Origin: Candidatus Woesearchaeota archaeon
GTDB taxonomy: Archaea > Nanobdellota > Nanobdellia > Woesearchaeales > JACPBV01
NCBI GenBank assembly: GCA_019323195.1
Contig: JAHWHQ010000006.1
Location: 1-7,311, forward strand
Length of the DNA stretch: 7,311 bases
Direction: 5' to 3'
Below, in pieces: positions 4,824 through 7,311 of the stretch; position 1 is the stretch's first letter; the number at the start of each line of letters is the position of its first letter. The notes under the pieces are model-generated. The model worked only from the letters and a program-made list of their open reading frames with translations. It searched no databases and was not told the DNA's origin. The position numbers and the translations under genes are program-made.

Positions 4824-4901
4824 GTTAATTACCTCCAAAAAGTTTTTTGATCACAAGTTTAAAGGGAAATCCCTCCAATTATATTAATAATTATATTAAT
4901 A
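4824..4901 (-). promoter_or_regulatory. AT-rich promoter region of the aminotransferase-serA pair
   Basis: The 78-bp gap before the aminotransferase holds candidate TATA elements on the minus strand: the AT-rich block 4877-4900 (leader about 35 nt) and TTTAAAC at about 4857-4863, whose RNA start would fall too close to the ribosome site. Between them AGGGA-AA-TCCCT (4863-4874) is a small inverted repeat that could be an operator. GGAGGT at 4831-4836 is the ribosome site. The gap suggests a promoter internal to the minus-strand cluster. Confidence 0.4.
4877..4900. repeat. Perfect tandem repeat, 2 x 12 bp, AT only
   Basis: AATTATATTAAT is repeated head to tail at 4877-4888 and 4889-4900, directly after the DUF1015 stop codon and upstream of the aminotransferase. 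It contains TATA-like sequence on both strands. Confidence 0.8.
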
Positions 4902-6224
4902 TCATTCCTCAATCTTATTTATGACCAGCCCTGAATATACCTTAGGATAAAAGTATGTGGACTTCTGCGGCATGGTCTCCCCAGCCCTTGCAGTCAAAAA
5001 GATCTCCCTCATAAGAGGGGCGTTTATGAAAAATGCGAATTGGTACTTATCATCATCCAGCTTGTCCAAAGCCCTCTTATTACCCTTGGCATACTCTATA
5101 TGACTACCTTTAAACTGGTCCTCCTCGCTTATCCCAAGCACGTCCTCAAAGATAAGCCTATGCAGGATATTGATGTCCAGCTTTTTATATATATCATTAG
5201 AATCAGATGAATTCTGCTCTAATATGCCTCCCACATCACCCTTATCATTCTTAAGCTTAAGAAAATATGATTTCTGATTAAGGAAACAGTACATCCCAAA
5301 GACATGGTTCTTCAGGTTAATTGTTTTGTCTATAAGTATCTTGGTCTCTTCAACCCTCTGGATAAGCTTATTGACATCCTCCACCTCATCAACATCAAAA
5401 TACCCCTTCAGCCTGCCAAGAACATCATCAACATCAATATCCTTAAGGTTAAAGACAAACCTGTCAACAGGCAGCACAAAAAATCCCTCATTATAGGAGT
5501 TTGCAAAACAGCACATCGCATAACCTGCATCATCCAGCTCAGGATGCCTTTCCTTAAAACGCAAAGCTGACTTATACCTGTGATGTCCGTCAGCTATTAC
5601 GCACTGATACTGCCCCATCTCCTTGATTAATCCCTTGATAAACTTATCATCAGAAATTCTCCACAGCCTGTGCCTTATCCCAAACATGTCCTTAAAGTCA
5701 AAATCCGGCTCATTATTACGGGTCTTATCCTTGATAATGCTGTCTATTATCCTCTTCTTGTCGTCATAGATGACAAAAACGCACCCCAGGTTGGCACTTG
5801 TAGCATCGAGCAAGGCCAGCCTGTCCTTAAGCGGCTTCTCTAATGTCTTTTCATGCGGCAGGACGCCTTTCCCCTCCTCTTCCAGCTTTACGAGTGAGAT
5901 AAACCCAGTCCTTACAAAAGCCTTATCCTTATGCGTAAACTCCTGGCTGTATATATAGACAGAATCCTCCTCATCCCTCTTAAGGATGCCTTTTTCCTGC
6001 CATTCCTTAAAATAGCCGGCAGCTCTTGCATACTTATTGCTCCCCTTGCCGTCCTCTTCATTCTTTGCAAGGATCAGCTTGATGAAATTATATTCAGAAA
6101 GGGCATATAATTTATCCCGTTCCTTCTCATTAATAACATCATATGGCGGTGTAATAACTAGCCCTAAATCACCAATTTTCTCCTTATTATACCTTACCCC
6201 TCTAAAGGGCCTTATTTCCACCAT
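4902..6224 (-). CDS. DUF1015 family protein with ParB/SerK-like DGHHR motif
   Basis: This 440-residue soluble protein matches the conserved DUF1015 (COG4198) pattern: V2-E-I-R-P-F-R8 at the start, T25-P-P-Y-D-V30, L122-P-H-E-K-T127, A211-D-G-H-H-R-Y217, and L251-P-V-D-R255. No signal peptide or membrane segment is seen. The biochemical role is unproven to my knowledge. The DGHHR motif resembles the catalytic motif of ParB-fold enzymes, including the archaeal free serine kinase SerK, so nucleotide or phosphoserine chemistry is a reasonable guess. The genes downstream are an aminotransferase and serA, and family members are often seen beside these two. It begins 18 nt after the PPDK stop, so those two are probably co-transcribed. 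The start is ATG 6224; TTG 6230 and GTG 6221 are alternatives, and no Shine-Dalgarno is visible. Confidence 0.82.
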   Translation of the reverse strand: MVEIRPFRGVRYNKEKIGDLGLVITPPYDVINEKERDKLYALSEYNFIKLILAKNEEDGKGSNKYARAAGYFKEWQEKGILKRDEEDSVYIYSQEFTHKDKAFVRTGFISLVKLEEEGKGVLPHEKTLEKPLKDRLALLDATSANLGCVFVIYDDKKRIIDSIIKDKTRNNEPDFDFKDMFGIRHRLWRISDDKFIKGLIKEMGQYQCVIADGHHRYKSALRFKERHPELDDAGYAMCCFANSYNEGFFVLPVDRFVFNLKDIDVDDVLGRLKGYFDVDEVEDVNKLIQRVEETKILIDKTINLKNHVFGMYCFLNQKSYFLKLKNDKGDVGGILEQNSSDSNDIYKKLDINILHRLIFEDVLGISEEDQFKGSHIEYAKGNKRALDKLDDDKYQFAFFINAPLMREIFLTARAGETMPQKSTYFYPKVYSGLVINKIEE

Positions 6225-6242
6225 ATTCAAAAAAATAAAAGG

Positions 6243-7311
6243 TTATTTTTTCTCTTCCAGGGCAGCATGCGCAGCAGCAAGCCTTGCAATAGGCACCCTG
6301 TATGGGCTGCAGCTTACGTCATTAAGCCCTATCCTGTGGCAGAACTTGACAGACTCTGCCTCCCCTCCGTGCTCCCCGCAGATCCCCATCTCGATGCCTT
6401 TCTTTGCCTTCCTTGCCTTGGTGATGCACAGCTTCATCAGCTCCCCGACACCCTCCTGGTCTATTGACTGGAACGGGTCTCTCTCATATATCCCGAGCTC
6501 AACATACCTGTTAAGGAACTTGCCGGAATCATCCCTGCTGAACCCGCACCCCATCTGTGTCAGGTCGTTAGTGCCGAAGCTCATAAAATCCGCCTCTTTT
6601 GCAATCACATCAGCTGTTATGGCAGCCCTCGGGACCTCTATCATCGTTCCTATCTGGTAATCCTTGCCCCTTGCAACGCCTAACTCCTTTGCAACATTTT
6701 CTATGATGTCCTTTGCTATCAGGAACTCCCTGACATTGCCGACCAAAGGAACCTCTATCTGTGGTATTGTCTTTATCCCTTCTTTTGTGCATTCTATCGC
6801 AGCCTCAAGTATGGCCCTTGCCTGCATCTCTGTTATCTCTGGGTAGCTCACCCCAAGCCTGCATCCCCTGAACCCAAGCATAGGGTTGAACTCATGCATG
6901 CTGTCTATTGTCTCCTGCAGTTTTGTCTCAGTAACATCAAGCTCCTTCGCAAGCTCCTTGATGTCTGCCTTCTCCTTCGGAAGGAACTCATGCAGCGGAG
7001 GATCAAGCAGCCTTATTATGACAGGCAGCCCTTCCATCACCTTGAAAAGCCCTTTAAAGTCTCCCTTCTGCATAGGAAGCAGCTTATCCAGGGCCTTTTT
7101 CCTTCCTTCAAGGTCATCTGCAAGTATCATCTCCCTCACTGCCTTTATCCTGTCCCCCTCGAAGAACATATGCTCTGTCCTGCACAGCCCGATGCCTTCT
7201 GCGCCAAACCCCTTAGCGACCTTTGCATCATGCGGCGTGTCTGCGTTTGTCTTTACCTTCAGCTTCTTGAACTCATCAGCCCATTCCATCAGCTTCGCAA
7301 AATCACCGCCA
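6243..7311 (-). CDS. ppdK: Pyruvate, phosphate dikinase, C-terminal 355 residues (cut by window end)
   Basis: This enzyme interconverts pyruvate + ATP + phosphate and PEP + AMP + pyrophosphate in the cytoplasm. The frame is open to the window edge, so the nucleotide-binding and phosphohistidine domains lie outside; what remains is the PEP/pyruvate-binding TIM barrel. Counting from the first residue visible: N22-A-D, G41-L-C-R-T-E-H47-M-F-F, R100-L-L-D-P-P-L-H-E-F, G146-F-R-G-C-R-L-G153, metal ligand E225 in M-I-E-V-P-R, G246-T-N-D-L-T-Q252, catalytic C311 in G-I-C-G-E-H-G-G-E, and the C-terminal S-P-Y-R-V-P. The LCRTEHMFF and DPPLHEFLP forms favour PPDK over PEP synthase. The reading frame is intact to TAA at 6245-6243. 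It leads the visible minus-strand cluster and could supply PEP for making 3-phosphoglycerate, the serine precursor. Confidence 0.95.
   Translation of the reverse strand, partial: GGDFAKLMEWADEFKKLKVKTNADTPHDAKVAKGFGAEGIGLCRTEHMFFEGDRIKAVREMILADDLEGRKKALDKLLPMQKGDFKGLFKVMEGLPVIIRLLDPPLHEFLPKEKADIKELAKELDVTETKLQETIDSMHEFNPMLGFRGCRLGVSYPEITEMQARAILEAAIECTKEGIKTIPQIEVPLVGNVREFLIAKDIIENVAKELGVARGKDYQIGTMIEVPRAAITADVIAKEADFMSFGTNDLTQMGCGFSRDDSGKFLNRYVELGIYERDPFQSIDQEGVGELMKLCITKARKAKKGIEMGICGEHGGEAESVKFCHRIGLNDVSCSPYRVPIARLAAAHAALEEKK

Noticed and set aside
6037..6660. Plus-strand open frame of 207 codons
   Set aside because: It is antisense to the DUF1015 N-terminus and the PPDK C-terminus, both with strongly conserved motifs, and has no ribosome binding site.

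Overview
The window looks like chromosomal DNA from an archaeon, possibly a DPANN-type lineage; that placement is a low-confidence impression. The archaeal call rests on two tRNA genes whose introns fold into bulge-helix-bulge-type splice structures, on TTTAAGTA/TTAAATAT-type TATA boxes about 26 nt before the expected RNA starts, on an endonuclease Q gene, and on tRNA-Thr with U73 and no encoded CCA. No transposase, integrase gene, CRISPR array or rRNA is visible.

Layout. Positions 1-247 (minus) hold the N-terminal part of a lipoprotein cut by the window edge. A divergent promoter region (248-328) separates it from a plus-strand PHP-domain endonuclease Q (329-1594). A 146-nt non-coding stretch (1595-1740) carries a strong TATA box, a 17-nt duplicate of the tRNA-Thr 5' end and two hairpins. 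Then come tRNA-Thr(UGU) with a 49-nt intron at 37/38 (1741-1862), adenylate kinase (1890-2516), and tRNA-Arg(CCU) with a 22-nt intron at the non-canonical position 28/29 (2552-2648). A hairpin-rich 100-nt stretch follows, ending in a 13-nt copy of the tRNA-Arg 3' end. The rest is a minus-strand cluster, in transcription order: pyruvate phosphate dikinase C-terminal part (6243-7311), a DUF1015 protein (4902-6224), a class V aminotransferase (3738-4823) and a D-3-phosphoglycerate dehydrogenase (2755-3714).

How the genes may work together. SerA- and SerC-type enzymes lie 23 nt apart and give the first two steps of the phosphorylated serine pathway, 3-phosphoglycerate to phosphoserine. No classical phosphoserine phosphatase is present. 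The next gene upstream encodes a DUF1015 protein with a DGHHR motif like that of ParB/SerK-fold serine kinases, so it is a candidate for the missing or a related serine step. PPDK upstream would link pyruvate to PEP and so to 3-phosphoglycerate. Its AMP product is a substrate of the adenylate kinase encoded nearby. These links are inferences from gene order.

The most unusual parts are the two tRNA loci. Both have well-supported introns, and each has a short duplicate of one tRNA end about 84-103 nt outside the gene. The tRNA-Thr elbow residues (G18-C19 with G55-C56) are non-canonical in a way that looks compensatory.
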